Shown here one piece after another: positions 33,409-42,265 of a stretch of 64,000 bases of DNA. The DNA comes from an uncultured Actinomycetes bacterium (GTDB taxonomy: Bacteria; Actinomycetota; Acidimicrobiia; Acidimicrobiales; RAAP-2), in NCBI GenBank assembly GCA_903825895.1, contig CAIKCI010000032.1:33725-97724 (forward strand), written 5' to 3'. The notes under the pieces were generated by a model that saw nothing but the letters and a program-made list of their open reading frames with translations, had not been told where the DNA came from and did not search any database. Made by a program: the position numbers and the translations under genes. Numbering within the stretch: the stretch's first letter is position 1; each line of letters begins with the position of its first letter.

Positions 33409-34013
33409 GTCCCGATCGACAGATCCGAGTGGTCATTGCAGACGATGAATCAATTATCCGTCTCGATTTGAAGGAAATTCTGGTTGAAGCTGGATTCGAC
33501 GTTGTTGCCGAAACGGGACGAGGAGACGATGCCGTCAAACTCGTCCTTGAACACAAGCCGGATTTGGTGATTCTTGACATAAAGATGCCGGGAATGGATG
33601 GGGTGGCGGTTGCCAAAGAAATAGGCAAGACGAGCGAAGTGCCTATCTTGCTGCTCACGGCGTTCAGCCAGCGCGAGTTGATTCAGGAGGCCCGTGACGT
33701 CGGAGTAGCGGCCTATCTCGTGAAGCCATTCAGGAAGAATGAACTGTTGCCCGCCATTACGGCCATCTTGACGCAGGCGGCCGAAGATCGTGTGATTGCT
33801 GCCGATATGTCGAACCTCAATGTCGAGCGTTCGGCCGACAACAAACTCGAAACTCGACGTTTAGTAGACCAGGCCAAAGCACTCTTGATGGAGCAGTGGG
33901 CAATGTCAGAAGCACAGTCCTTTTCATTCATCCAGCAAACGGCGATGAAGACGAGAGCCCGGATGCACGATGTGGCCCAGGCAATCGTAAAAGGAGAGTT
34001 GACGCCCTCGTGA
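33405..34013 (+). CDS. ANTAR-domain response regulator (PdtaR-like)
   Basis: A 202-residue regulator: an N-terminal receiver domain with acidic pocket ADDE, phosphoacceptor Asp58 in VILDIKMPGMDG and a Lys in AAYLVKPFRKNE, then a C-terminal ANTAR domain (about residues 140-198, including RRLVDQAKALLME). ANTAR domains bind paired hexaloop hairpins in RNA and act as antiterminators. It is close in layout to mycobacterial PdtaR (Rv1626). No histidine kinase lies nearby. It overlaps the coiled-coil gene before it and polA after it (TGATG). Confidence 0.9.
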   Translation: MSPDRQIRVVIADDESIIRLDLKEILVEAGFDVVAETGRGDDAVKLVLEHKPDLVILDIKMPGMDGVAVAKEIGKTSEVPILLLTAFSQRELIQEARDVGVAAYLVKPFRKNELLPAITAILTQAAEDRVIAADMSNLNVERSADNKLETRRLVDQAKALLMEQWAMSEAQSFSFIQQTAMKTRARMHDVAQAIVKGELTPS

Positions 34014-36721
34014 TGGCCATTCTCAAGAACGACAAGGGACCTCTTTTCGTTCTTGACGGAATGTCGCTGACGTTCCGTGCTTTCTTCGCCCTTCCTCCCG
34101 AGTTGGCAACATCTGAGGGCTTGGTCACCAACGCAGTTCATGGTTTTGCATCGATGGTGTTGAGCATCGTGCGTGACCACAAACCTGGTGCTTTGGCGGT
34201 TGCCTTTGATCTCCCCGGCGGCACCTTTCGAGACGACATGGTGGAGGACTACAAGGGTGGACGAGACGAGACCCCTGACGACCTCCTGCCACAATTTGAC
34301 TTGGTGCGAGAATTCGCCGCTGCCCTCGCCATCCCAGTTGTCGATGCTGAGGGTTTCGAAGCCGATGATGTTCTCGCCACCCTGGCCACTCGTGCACGGG
34401 AAGAACAACGCGAGGTCGTCGTCGTGACCGGTGATCGAGACTGCTTTCAACTCGTCGAGGACCCCTATATTCGTGTTCTCTACAATCGCAGGGGAGTGAG
34501 TGACTACTCGCTCTATGACGATGCTGGCATCGTCGAGAGAACGGGCGTTGACCCCAAGCGCTATCCGATGCTCGCGGCCCTTCGAGGCGACCCGTCCGAC
34601 AATCTCCCAGGCGTTCCGGGTGTAGGCGAAAAGACGGCGGCCAAGTTGATCATCCAGTATGGCGACTTTGATGGAATTTTCGCCAATCTCCATGAGATGA
34701 CCCCGAAATTGCGCGAGAACATGACCGAGTACGAAGCCTTGGCTCGCACCAACCTTGAAGTGATGACCCTGATCCGTGACGTTGAGCTCGCCGTTGATCC
34801 CGCATCTATGGAACTCGGGGGTTGGGATCGTCAGGTCATCGAAGCATTCTACGAACGACTTGAAATGCGCCGTATGTGGACGCGCACCGAAGAGATGTTG
34901 AACAGCGGGATCCTTGGCCAAGGTGAGTCGAATGCTGCGAGCACCACTGCGTCCAGGAGCAATACCCCCATTGAAGCGGCAAAGCCAGCAAAGAAGGCAA
35001 AACCCGCCGCCAGCCAAGCAACATCCATCATTACTGATCAGGCGGCCGCTGTTTCACTGGTCGCCCAGCTTGCTCTGAACCCACATTTGATCGCACTGAG
35101 TGAAGATGATGGTGATGTTGCGATCGCCGTTGACGCCGGAGAAATTGCGGTGGTCAGCTCTGGTAGTTCTGCGGGGCTTGCCGCATTGACAAGCGCAGCG
35201 CCCATACGTGCTCACGACACGAAGCGGATTCTGCGTTACGGCATCGATCGGGCTACCGACCCAGCAGTTCCAGACGGAGACGCAAGTATTGCCGCCTATC
35301 TGGTCGATGCAGCCTCTGGTGACTATTCCTTGGCCTCCTTGGTTCGTCGGTATCTTCCCGAGACTGAACTTACGGCGTCGGCTCAAGCGAAGGGTGAATT
35401 GGCACTCGATGTCCATGGTTCCACTGACCAACTTGTTGAGGAGATCCAGGTGGTCGCCCAACTTTTGGACATCCTCAACGACCGAATGGAACGTGACGAT
35501 TTAACGACCTTGTACCGAACAATCGAACTTCCGCTGGTGCGAGTCTTGGCACGAATGGAAAATCGGGGTATCGCCGTCGATGTCAAGACCCTGGGGGCGA
35601 TCGCAAGGGACCTGACCACACGTGTGGCGACGCTCGAAGAGGAGATTCATGCGTTGGCGGGGCACTCCTTCACGGTCAATTCAACGAAACAGCTCCAGCA
35701 CGTCCTCTTCGAAGAACTTGACCTGCCTCATGGACGAAAAACGAAAACTGGCTTCTCCACCGATGCTGCGACTCTTGAAGGTCTACTCGGCACGCACCCG
35801 ATTGTTGAAAAACTCTTGGCCTACCGAGAATTAGAGAAGTTGCGATCCACCTACGGCGAGAGTCTTCTTCACGAAGTTGGCTCGGATGGGCGTATCCACG
35901 CAACATTTCGCCAAACCGTGGCGCGTACTGGTCGGCTGAGCTCTGAACAACCCAATCTGCATAACATCCCAGTGAGAAGCGAAGAAGGAAAGCGCTTTCG
36001 AGAGGCGTTCGTCCCCTCCAAGGGATGGAAATTGCTCGTTGCCGACTACGACCAGGTTGAGCTGCGCATTATTGCGCATCTCGCTCAAGATCCCGGACTG
36101 CTCAAAGCATTCGACCGAGGAGAGGATATTCACCGTTCAATTGCGGCTGATGTCTTTGGCGTCAACGTTGACGACGTATCCCACGAAGAACGTGAGTACG
36201 CCAAGATGGTCTCGTACGGTTTGGCCTACGGCATGGAAGCCTTCGGATTGGCCCAACGACTTGGCTGCAGCGTGGGAGAAGCCAAGGAGATTATGGATCG
36301 ATACTTTGTCGCCTACCCAGGGGTTCAAGGCTATATGGATCGAGCGGTGAAGGAGGCGAAGGTCAAGGGATTCACGCGAACCGAACTCGGTCGCATCCGT
36401 CCACTTCCGGAACTCTCAGGAGGAACACGAGGCGCCCAAATGGCCGCCGAGCGCCAAGCGATGAACGCCGGGATCCAAGGACTGGCTGCGGATATTTTCA
36501 AAGTTGCGCTGGTGCGCCTCGACGGCCGTCTTGCGGCTGAAGGTCTCGAAGCCAGGATCGTCCTCCAAGTGCATGACGAGGTCTTGGTGGAAGCTCCACC
36601 GAAAGAACAGGCCGCCGTCGAGCAGGCCACGCTCGAAGAGTTAACGGGAGCCGCCTCGTTGAGGGTGCCGCTCAAGGTCTCCTTGGGCTGGGGAAGCACC
36701 TGGGCTGGCGCCAAGGGGTAA
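34013..36721 (+). CDS. polA: DNA polymerase I
   Basis: A 902-residue polymerase with an N-terminal 5'-3' exonuclease domain (GDRDCFQLV, GDPSDNLPGVPGVGEKTAAKL), an Ala/Lys-rich linker near residues 305-340, a 3'-5' exonuclease-like domain without the DxE/DxxxD metal ligands, and a complete polymerase domain (DYDQVELRIIAHLAQDP, KMVSYGLAYGMEAFGLAQ, LQVHDEVLVEAP). It fills repair gaps and removes Okazaki primers but is predicted to lack proofreading, as in mycobacteria. ATG 34013 shares a base with the preceding stop. polA followed by rpsA is an actinobacterial order. Confidence 0.96.
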   Translation: MAILKNDKGPLFVLDGMSLTFRAFFALPPELATSEGLVTNAVHGFASMVLSIVRDHKPGALAVAFDLPGGTFRDDMVEDYKGGRDETPDDLLPQFDLVREFAAALAIPVVDAEGFEADDVLATLATRAREEQREVVVVTGDRDCFQLVEDPYIRVLYNRRGVSDYSLYDDAGIVERTGVDPKRYPMLAALRGDPSDNLPGVPGVGEKTAAKLIIQYGDFDGIFANLHEMTPKLRENMTEYEALARTNLEVMTLIRDVELAVDPASMELGGWDRQVIEAFYERLEMRRMWTRTEEMLNSGILGQGESNAASTTASRSNTPIEAAKPAKKAKPAASQATSIITDQAAAVSLVAQLALNPHLIALSEDDGDVAIAVDAGEIAVVSSGSSAGLAALTSAAPIRAHDTKRILRYGIDRATDPAVPDGDASIAAYLVDAASGDYSLASLVRRYLPETELTASAQAKGELALDVHGSTDQLVEEIQVVAQLLDILNDRMERDDLTTLYRTIELPLVRVLARMENRGIAVDVKTLGAIARDLTTRVATLEEEIHALAGHSFTVNSTKQLQHVLFEELDLPHGRKTKTGFSTDAATLEGLLGTHPIVEKLLAYRELEKLRSTYGESLLHEVGSDGRIHATFRQTVARTGRLSSEQPNLHNIPVRSEEGKRFREAFVPSKGWKLLVADYDQVELRIIAHLAQDPGLLKAFDRGEDIHRSIAADVFGVNVDDVSHEEREYAKMVSYGLAYGMEAFGLAQRLGCSVGEAKEIMDRYFVAYPGVQGYMDRAVKEAKVKGFTRTELGRIRPLPELSGGTRGAQMAAERQAMNAGIQGLAADIFKVALVRLDGRLAAEGLEARIVLQVHDEVLVEAPPKEQAAVEQATLEELTGAASLRVPLKVSLGWGSTWAGAKG

Positions 36722-36742
36722 TTCACTCCCATCGTGGGGTGT

Positions 36743-36826
36743 TATTCTAAGAATCCCAATCAACGCTGGCGATTGGGTCCCTGTCTCCTAGCGATCCCAG
36801 CGTGATCACCCCGAAAGCGAGTCCTC
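36743..36826 (+). promoter_or_regulatory. rpsA promoter and structured leader with possible pseudoknot
   Basis: A -10-like TATTCT (36743-36748) predicts a start near 36755. From there CCCAATC (36755-36761) pairs with GATTGGG (36771-36777). The 9-nt loop contains ACGCTGG (36763-36769), which is perfectly complementary to CCAGCGT (36797-36803), 23 nt before the rpsA ATG. This would form an H-type pseudoknot. No strong Shine-Dalgarno precedes the ATG. Autoregulation by S1, as known in E. coli through a different structure, is an inference. Confidence 0.5.
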
Positions 36827-38254
36827 ATGTCTGACGTGACCGCAACCCTCTCCCCAGAAGCGATGGGGACGTTCGATAGCAACGGGAATTACATCCCCCG
36901 CCAAATCGTGTCCGATGACCTCGACGGAGCCGAACTCGATTCTGCGATGGTCTCCACCATCATCGAATTCGAGGATGGTGAACTTGTCGAAGGCACCGTG
37001 GTCAAGATTGACCGTGATGAAGTCCTGGTGGACATTGGCTATAAATCTGAAGGCGTCATCCCTGTCCGTGAACTCTCAATTCGAAACGACGTTGACCCCT
37101 CCGAGATCGTCTCGATTGGCGAGCACATTGAGGCACTTGTTCTTCAAAAGGAGGACAAAGAGGGACGTCTGATTCTCTCCAAGAAACGCGCTCAGTACGA
37201 ACGAGCCTGGAGCGATATTGAGAAAATTAAGAATGCAGAGGGAATCGTCAAGGGATACGTCATCGAAGTGGTCAAAGGTGGCCTCATCGTCGACATTGGC
37301 CTCCGTGGCTTCCTCCCTGCATCACTCGTCGAACTGCGTCGTGTCCGTGAGTTGCAGCCCTATGTTGGCCAAGAGATTGAAGCCAAGATCATTGAACTCG
37401 ACCGCAACCGCAACAATGTGGTCCTGTCCCGTCGAGCGTGGCTCGAAGAGGCACAAAAAGAACAGCGTGGAGACTTCCTTGCAAACTTGAAGCCGGGAGA
37501 GCATCGCAAGGGTGTTGTTTCTTCGGTCGTGAACTTCGGAGCCTTCGTCGACCTTGGTGGCATGGATGGATTGATCCACGTCTCCGAGTTGAGTTGGAAG
37601 CACGTTGAGCACCCATCAGCTGTAGTGGCAGTGGGCGATGAAGTTGATGTCGAAGTTCTCGATGTCGACCTCGACAAGGAGCGCATCAGTCTTTCGCTCA
37701 AGAATACGCAGGTTGATCCATGGCAGGAATTTGCCGACAGTCATCAAGAAGGACAGCTGGTTTACGGTCGCATCACGAAACTCGTTCCTTTCGGAGCATT
37801 TGTGCAAGTTGGCGACGGAATCGAGGGCCTGGTTCATATCTCAGAAATGGCAGCACATCATGTTGACCTTCCTGAGCAAGTGGTCACACCAGGTGAAGAG
37901 CTCTGGGTCAAGATTATTGAGATCGACCTTCAGCGTCGACGAATTAGTTTGTCAATTAAGCAAGCCGCTGAGGGTGGCGAAGTATCCGAGGAGTACCGCG
38001 AGGCGTTTGGAGAGCACGCGTATGACGCCGAAGGTAACTACATCGGCTTTGACTACTCAGAGATTGAATTCACACCCGAAACCGAGGCGCAGGCTGCCTG
38101 GGCTGAGTACGCCCAAGAAGCAGCAGCACAGGCATCTGCCCCGGGTGCCACTGAGTCGACCCCTGAGGTCGCTGAGGTCGCCGTGAGCGCTGCTCCTGAG
38201 CTTGCTGAGGAGCCTGAGGTTGAGGCTACTGACGTCGTGGAGAGCACCGAATAA
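36827..38254 (+). CDS. rpsA: 30S ribosomal protein S1
   Basis: A 475-residue protein with four S1 RNA-binding repeats: about residues 50-115 (VEGTVVKIDRDEVLVDIGYK), 135-200 (VKGYVIEVVKGGLIVDIGLR), 225-290 (GAFVDLGGMDGLIHVSELSW) and 310-375 (GAFVQVGDGIEGLVHISEMA). A long acidic Ala/Glu-rich tail follows, as in actinobacterial S1. It aids mRNA binding to the ribosome. The gene has its own promoter and a structured leader. In related genomes coaE follows; here a block of about 7.2 kb intervenes. Confidence 0.96.
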   Translation: MSDVTATLSPEAMGTFDSNGNYIPRQIVSDDLDGAELDSAMVSTIIEFEDGELVEGTVVKIDRDEVLVDIGYKSEGVIPVRELSIRNDVDPSEIVSIGEHIEALVLQKEDKEGRLILSKKRAQYERAWSDIEKIKNAEGIVKGYVIEVVKGGLIVDIGLRGFLPASLVELRRVRELQPYVGQEIEAKIIELDRNRNNVVLSRRAWLEEAQKEQRGDFLANLKPGEHRKGVVSSVVNFGAFVDLGGMDGLIHVSELSWKHVEHPSAVVAVGDEVDVEVLDVDLDKERISLSLKNTQVDPWQEFADSHQEGQLVYGRITKLVPFGAFVQVGDGIEGLVHISEMAAHHVDLPEQVVTPGEELWVKIIEIDLQRRRISLSIKQAAEGGEVSEEYREAFGEHAYDAEGNYIGFDYSEIEFTPETEAQAAWAEYAQEAAAQASAPGATESTPEVAEVAVSAAPELAEEPEVEATDVVESTE

Positions 38255-38305
38255 GTCGCTTTCAGGCTGAATCATCCACCTCGATGGGCGTAGATCAGCG
38301 AAAAC

Positions 38306-39280
38306 TTACGAATTCGTTCGGAGCAGGGGGAAGTGGCAGGCCACGCTGTGTCCTGGGCTGATCTCCTGAGCGACAGGTTCTTCTTCCGCACATCGATCTT
38401 GAGCGTAGGGACAGCGCGTCCTGAAGCGGCATCCCGACGGCGGGTCGATGGGGTTCGGAGGCTCACCCGTGAGAATAATCCGTGATCGATCTGAAGAAGG
38501 ATCTGGCTCAAGAGCTGCAGAAAGTAACGCCTCGCTGTAGGGGTGGGCTGGATGGCTATACAGTTCATCGGATCCTGCGAACTCACAGATTCGACCGAGA
38601 TACATGACCGCTACTCGATCACTGACGTTCTTCACGACAGCAAGGTCATGAGCAATGAACAGAATGCTTAAACCAAAACGTGCTTTCAGGTCTTGGAGGA
38701 GATTAAGGATCTGCGCCTGGACCGAGACGTCCAAAGCTGACACGATTTCGTCGCAGATGAGCACTTTCGGTTTCATGACAAGGGCACGAGCAATCGAAAT
38801 TCGCTGGCACTGACCTCCAGAAAACTCGTGAGGGTAGCGATCAAGGGCTACATCGGGATCGATGCCGACGTTGTCAAGCGCATCCCTGACGATTTGCTCG
38901 CGTTGAGCACCTTCTGCAGTTTTCCAAATATCGAGAGGTTCCGCCACGATGTCGCGGATCTTGCGTCGCGGATTGAGCGATGAGATGGGATCCTGGAAGA
39001 TCATCTGAATACCTAAGCGAGTTCGTCGCAATTCTTTTCTCGTCAGCCTGGCGAGGTCGTGTCCGTCAAACGAGACTGACCCGCTTCTTGAGGGAACGAG
39101 CTGCATCGTCGCTTTACCCACCGTCGTCTTGCCGCATCCGGATTCACCGACGATGCCGAGCGTATCGCCTTCGTTGAGTTGAAGACTTACCCCAGAGACG
39201 GCGTGAACGGTTTTGCGACCAGAGGAGAAGTTCACGACCAAATTTTCAATGGAGAGGAGGGTTGGCGTTGACGGTGTCAT
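38306..39280 (-). CDS. oppF: Oligopeptide/dipeptide ABC transporter, ATP-binding protein (OppF/DppF type)
   Basis: A 324-residue ATPase with Walker A GESGCGKTTVGKA, Q-loop IFQDPISSLNPRR, signature FSGGQCQRISIARAL, Walker B VLICDEIVSALD and switch His in IAHDLAVV. The C-terminal oligopeptide-transport extension carries the Cys motif CRFRTRCPYAQDRC and a final Cys. It pairs with oppD to drive the permease. ATG at 39280 overlaps the oppD stop (ATGA). Substrate class is inferred from subfamily only. Confidence 0.92.
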   Translation of the reverse strand: MTPSTPTLLSIENLVVNFSSGRKTVHAVSGVSLQLNEGDTLGIVGESGCGKTTVGKATMQLVPSRSGSVSFDGHDLARLTRKELRRTRLGIQMIFQDPISSLNPRRKIRDIVAEPLDIWKTAEGAQREQIVRDALDNVGIDPDVALDRYPHEFSGGQCQRISIARALVMKPKVLICDEIVSALDVSVQAQILNLLQDLKARFGLSILFIAHDLAVVKNVSDRVAVMYLGRICEFAGSDELYSHPAHPYSEALLSAALEPDPSSDRSRIILTGEPPNPIDPPSGCRFRTRCPYAQDRCAEEEPVAQEISPGHSVACHFPLLRTNS

Positions 39281-40317
39281 GACGACTCTCCGATTGAAAT
39301 TGAGTTGAGCGGATTCCAACAGGCGAAGCGATGTAAAGGATTCGATGGTGACGTCACCAGCGGGGGCGTCTCGCTTCGACAGCGATCGGTGGCAAATGAG
39401 CATCGAGGAGCGAAAGCGCAACCCTGACGTGCGGTCGTCATGTCCGGCGGGCGTCCTTCTATGGGGGAAAGGCGGAGGTGGCTTGGCTGGGAAAGTCGGG
39501 GAGTTGAGTCAACCAAGGCCTTGGTATAGGGCATGGCCATTGAGGAGAAGAGCGTAGCCGTGGGTGCAATCTCGACAACTTTTCCTGCATACATGACGGC
39601 AATATTGTCAGTGCGGCTTGCAACGACACCAAGATCATGGCTCACCAAGATGACTGACATATGACGTTCTTTTTGGAGACTCGACAACAAGTCGAGGATC
39701 TGGGCTTGGACGGTTACATCAAGACCTGTCGTTGGCTCATCGGCCAAAAGGAGTTTCGGGCTGCATGCCAGGGCGATAGCGATCATGACCCGTTGCCTCA
39801 TCCCACCAGAGAGTTCAAATGGATAGGAACGCAAACGTTCCTTTGGTGAGGGAATCCCAACTTGTTCGAGCAGTGAAAGCGCAGTGGCTTTGGCCTCGCT
39901 TCGGTCAAGGTCCAGGTGAAGGCGAAGAGATTCCGTAATTTGCCGTCCGATCCTGACTACAGGGTTCAATGAGGCCATGGGGTCTTGAAAGACCATCGCC
40001 ATTTTCGCCCCCCAAATTGCACGCATCAACTTGTCGGGAGCACCCACAATCTCAGTGCCATCGAAGACAATGGACCCTTCTTGGAGGACCCCTGAGCGCG
40101 GGAGAAGACCAAGGATCGAGCGTGACAACACGGTCTTGCCTGATCCAGACTCGCCCACGATCCCAAGGGTTTCCCCCCGCTTAATGACGAACGAAACATC
40201 ATCCACTGCACGGAGTGAGCCGCGGTCAGTGGCGAAGGTTGTCGATGCATTGCAGACCTCCAAGAGTGCCGACTCGTCGGTACTCGCACTGCGATCGAGA
40301 CCTGGGGTCAAAGACAT
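39277..40317 (-). CDS. oppD: Oligopeptide/dipeptide ABC transporter, ATP-binding protein (OppD/DppD type)
   Basis: A 346-residue ATPase with Walker A GESGSGKTVLSRS, VFQDPMASLNPVVRI, signature LSGGMRQRVMIAIAL, Walker B LLLADEPTTGLDVT and VSHDLGVV. The C-terminal extension has CAFAPRCSFATDRC, as in OppF. ATG at 40317 lies 2 nt downstream of the oppC stop; the longer open frame reaches into oppC. It forms one run oppB-oppC-oppD-oppF on the minus strand. Confidence 0.92.
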   Translation of the reverse strand: MSLTPGLDRSASTDESALLEVCNASTTFATDRGSLRAVDDVSFVIKRGETLGIVGESGSGKTVLSRSILGLLPRSGVLQEGSIVFDGTEIVGAPDKLMRAIWGAKMAMVFQDPMASLNPVVRIGRQITESLRLHLDLDRSEAKATALSLLEQVGIPSPKERLRSYPFELSGGMRQRVMIAIALACSPKLLLADEPTTGLDVTVQAQILDLLSSLQKERHMSVILVSHDLGVVASRTDNIAVMYAGKVVEIAPTATLFSSMAMPYTKALVDSTPRLSQPSHLRLSPIEGRPPDMTTARQGCAFAPRCSFATDRCRSETPPLVTSPSNPLHRFACWNPLNSISIGESS

Positions 40318-40319
40318 GA

Positions 40320-41207
40320 TTACAGCTTCCCCTCTTGATGGTCGAGTGCGCTGCGGAGCGTGTCGCCGATCAAATTGAGGGCGATGAGGAACAGGATCAT
40401 GGCCAGCGAGGGAAAGAGTGCAAGCCAAGGATTCTGACTCAGGTAGGTTCGCGACTCACTAATCATGTTCCCCCACGACGGTGTGGGTGGTTGGACGCTG
40501 AGCCCTAAGAACGCCAGAGCGCCCTCTAAGATCACGACGCTGGCCACGCCGATCAGAAAGAATGAAACCATGGCTGGGAGCACATTCGGGAGAATTTCTT
40601 TCGTGATGATGCGCCAATCGCTGGCACCTTGTGTTTTGGCGGCCACAACAAAATCCCGAGTGGCGTAGCCAAGTGCAGCTGCACGAACAACACGGAAGAC
40701 GAGAGGGATTCCAGCGACACCGATAATGAGCGTGATCTTCCAAAGGTCGTGGCCCCAGAACGCGATAATGGCGATGACAGCAACAAGCGCTGGAAACGCC
40801 AACATGACATACGACGCAGCGCTGACCAACAGATCAATTTTCCCGCGGCGATAGGCGGCAAGAAGAGCCAGACTCGCCCCTATTGACATGGAGATCACCA
40901 TGGCGCCAAATCCCACGATAAGTGAGACCCGTGCTCCATAGACCACGCGGCTGAAAATGTCGCGACCCAGATCGTCCGTCCCGAACCAGTGTGCCAACGT
41001 TGGCCCTTGGTTGAGGGAGTCATAGTTCTCAGTCGTCGGATTTTGAAGACCCAAAACGGACGCCAGAAGTGCCAACAGGACGACGAGGGCGATCCATCCG
41101 GCGCAAATCCAAAACATCACCCCAAAGGCGCGACGTCGCGTGGCATTCAACAGTGATTCTTCGACCAATAAGGGCTCTTGGGCACGAGGAGATGAAGCGC
41201 TACTCAC
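40320..41207 (-). CDS. oppC: Oligopeptide/dipeptide ABC transporter permease (OppC/DppC type)
   Basis: A 295-residue permease with an N-terminal membrane segment, the OppC-N region GTDDLGRDIFSRVVYGARVSL (core GTDDLGRDIFSR), and the coupling EAA loop around AAKTQGASDWRIITKEILPN, followed by SWGNMISE. About six membrane segments are visible. The GTG at 41207 overlaps the end of oppB by 8 nt, so the longer frame to 41246 is not needed. Confidence 0.9.
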   Translation of the reverse strand: MSSASSPRAQEPLLVEESLLNATRRRAFGVMFWICAGWIALVVLLALLASVLGLQNPTTENYDSLNQGPTLAHWFGTDDLGRDIFSRVVYGARVSLIVGFGAMVISMSIGASLALLAAYRRGKIDLLVSAASYVMLAFPALVAVIAIIAFWGHDLWKITLIIGVAGIPLVFRVVRAAALGYATRDFVVAAKTQGASDWRIITKEILPNVLPAMVSFFLIGVASVVILEGALAFLGLSVQPPTPSWGNMISESRTYLSQNPWLALFPSLAMILFLIALNLIGDTLRSALDHQEGKL

Positions 41208-42147
41208 GAGTGATCCTTGGGTCGACAACAGTGAAAAGAAAGTCAATCACGAAGTTCACAAGCACGATGACCACCGCCACGAACAAGGTGATTCCTTGCA
41301 CGGTCAAGTAATCCACTTGGTTGATCGAATTGACAATCTCGTAACCCAGCCCTGGCAGCGCCAAAAGATACTCAACGACGAAGGCTCCCGCCACTAGGCC
41401 GCTGATGTTGAGCCCTGCAGAGGCGAGAAGTGCTAGCGAGGAAGGCCTCAGAGCGTGGCGCCACATGATGTAGCGGTTTGAGAGACCTTTTGATCGGGCG
41501 ACGGTAATGAACTCTTGTTGCAAGGTGGAAATCAAGTCACCTCGAAGAATTCGGAAGTAGATCACAATCGAACCGATTGCCAACACAATCGAGGGCAAAA
41601 TCATCGCCCTGAGGTTTTGGCCGGGGTTTTGAGTGAACGGTATGTAGGAGCCGGGACCTGGAAACCAATGAAGGTAAATTGAAAATATCAAGACGAAGAA
41701 GACGATCAAGATGAAGGGCGGGAGAGCCAGAAGGGCAAAACTGGTGGTGGTCGATGTTCGATCCAAGAGTCCGTTGGGCCGCTTCGCAGATGCCAGCGCC
41801 GTTGGTACGGCGATACTCAATGCGAGTAGCTGGGAAATGATGATCAGCTCAAGGTCAATTGGAAATGCGGTGGAGATGATTCTCGATACTGATTCATGGG
41901 TGATGTACGACTCCCCCAAGTTCCCTTGGAGCACATTGCCAATCCATACGAGGTACTGGTGCCAGAGCGGCAGATTAAGGCCCAATTGACTCGTTAGGGC
42001 TGCTCGGTTTTGAGCATTGTCACTTGGCCCCAAGATGGTGACCGTTGGGTCGCCAGGGAGGAGATGGATCAGGAAAAAGGCACCGAGTGAGATGAAAAAG
42101 AGAATCCCGAGCAGGGCGAAGAATCTTTTGACAAGATATCTGGCCAC
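41200..42147 (-). CDS. oppB: Oligopeptide/dipeptide ABC transporter permease (OppB/DppB type)
   Basis: A 315-residue permease starting YLVKRFFALLGILFFISLG, with LLPGDPTV after the first segment, a coupling region TVARSKGLSNRYIMWRHALR and six membrane segments. It is the first gene of the transporter run. A GTG start follows a GGAGGGG ribosome-binding stretch; TACTAT about 30 nt upstream may be its -10. No solute-binding protein gene is adjacent; a family-5 binding protein occurs at 59385-61064. Confidence 0.9.
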   Translation of the reverse strand: MARYLVKRFFALLGILFFISLGAFFLIHLLPGDPTVTILGPSDNAQNRAALTSQLGLNLPLWHQYLVWIGNVLQGNLGESYITHESVSRIISTAFPIDLELIIISQLLALSIAVPTALASAKRPNGLLDRTSTTTSFALLALPPFILIVFFVLIFSIYLHWFPGPGSYIPFTQNPGQNLRAMILPSIVLAIGSIVIYFRILRGDLISTLQQEFITVARSKGLSNRYIMWRHALRPSSLALLASAGLNISGLVAGAFVVEYLLALPGLGYEIVNSINQVDYLTVQGITLFVAVVIVLVNFVIDFLFTVVDPRITRE

Positions 42148-42201
42148 CCCACCCCTCCAATCTCAATTTCGCTAATAGTAGAGGAGTTCTCGGTAAGTGG
42201 G

Positions 42202-42229
42202 TGCTCAGGAGCAACAGGAGTAATTGCTC
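42202..42229. promoter_or_regulatory. TGCTC/GAGCA half-site cluster between oppB and the glycosyltransferase gene
   Basis: TGCTC-AG-GAGCA (42202-42213) is a perfect palindrome, and its right half GAGCAA (42209-42214) also pairs with TTGCTC (42224-42229). Three half-sites lie in the 115-bp divergent region. A shared operator is possible but no regulator gene is near. Confidence 0.25.
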
Positions 42230-42250
42230 TGTCTCAATGAGGTGGGTCAC

Positions 42251-42265
42251 TAGAGTTCTACTGTG
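42251..42265 (+). promoter_or_regulatory. Leaderless-type promoter of the glycosyltransferase gene
   Basis: TAGAGT at 42251-42256, 6 nt, then GTG at 42263. No ribosome-binding site is seen. Confidence 0.45.

Noticed and set aside
33713..35017. 434-codon ORF on the minus strand
   Set aside because: Antisense to the response regulator and the 5' half of polA, both certain genes.
36755..36777. Hairpin as intrinsic terminator of polA
   Set aside because: No T-tract follows it on the plus strand, and it starts at the predicted rpsA transcription start.
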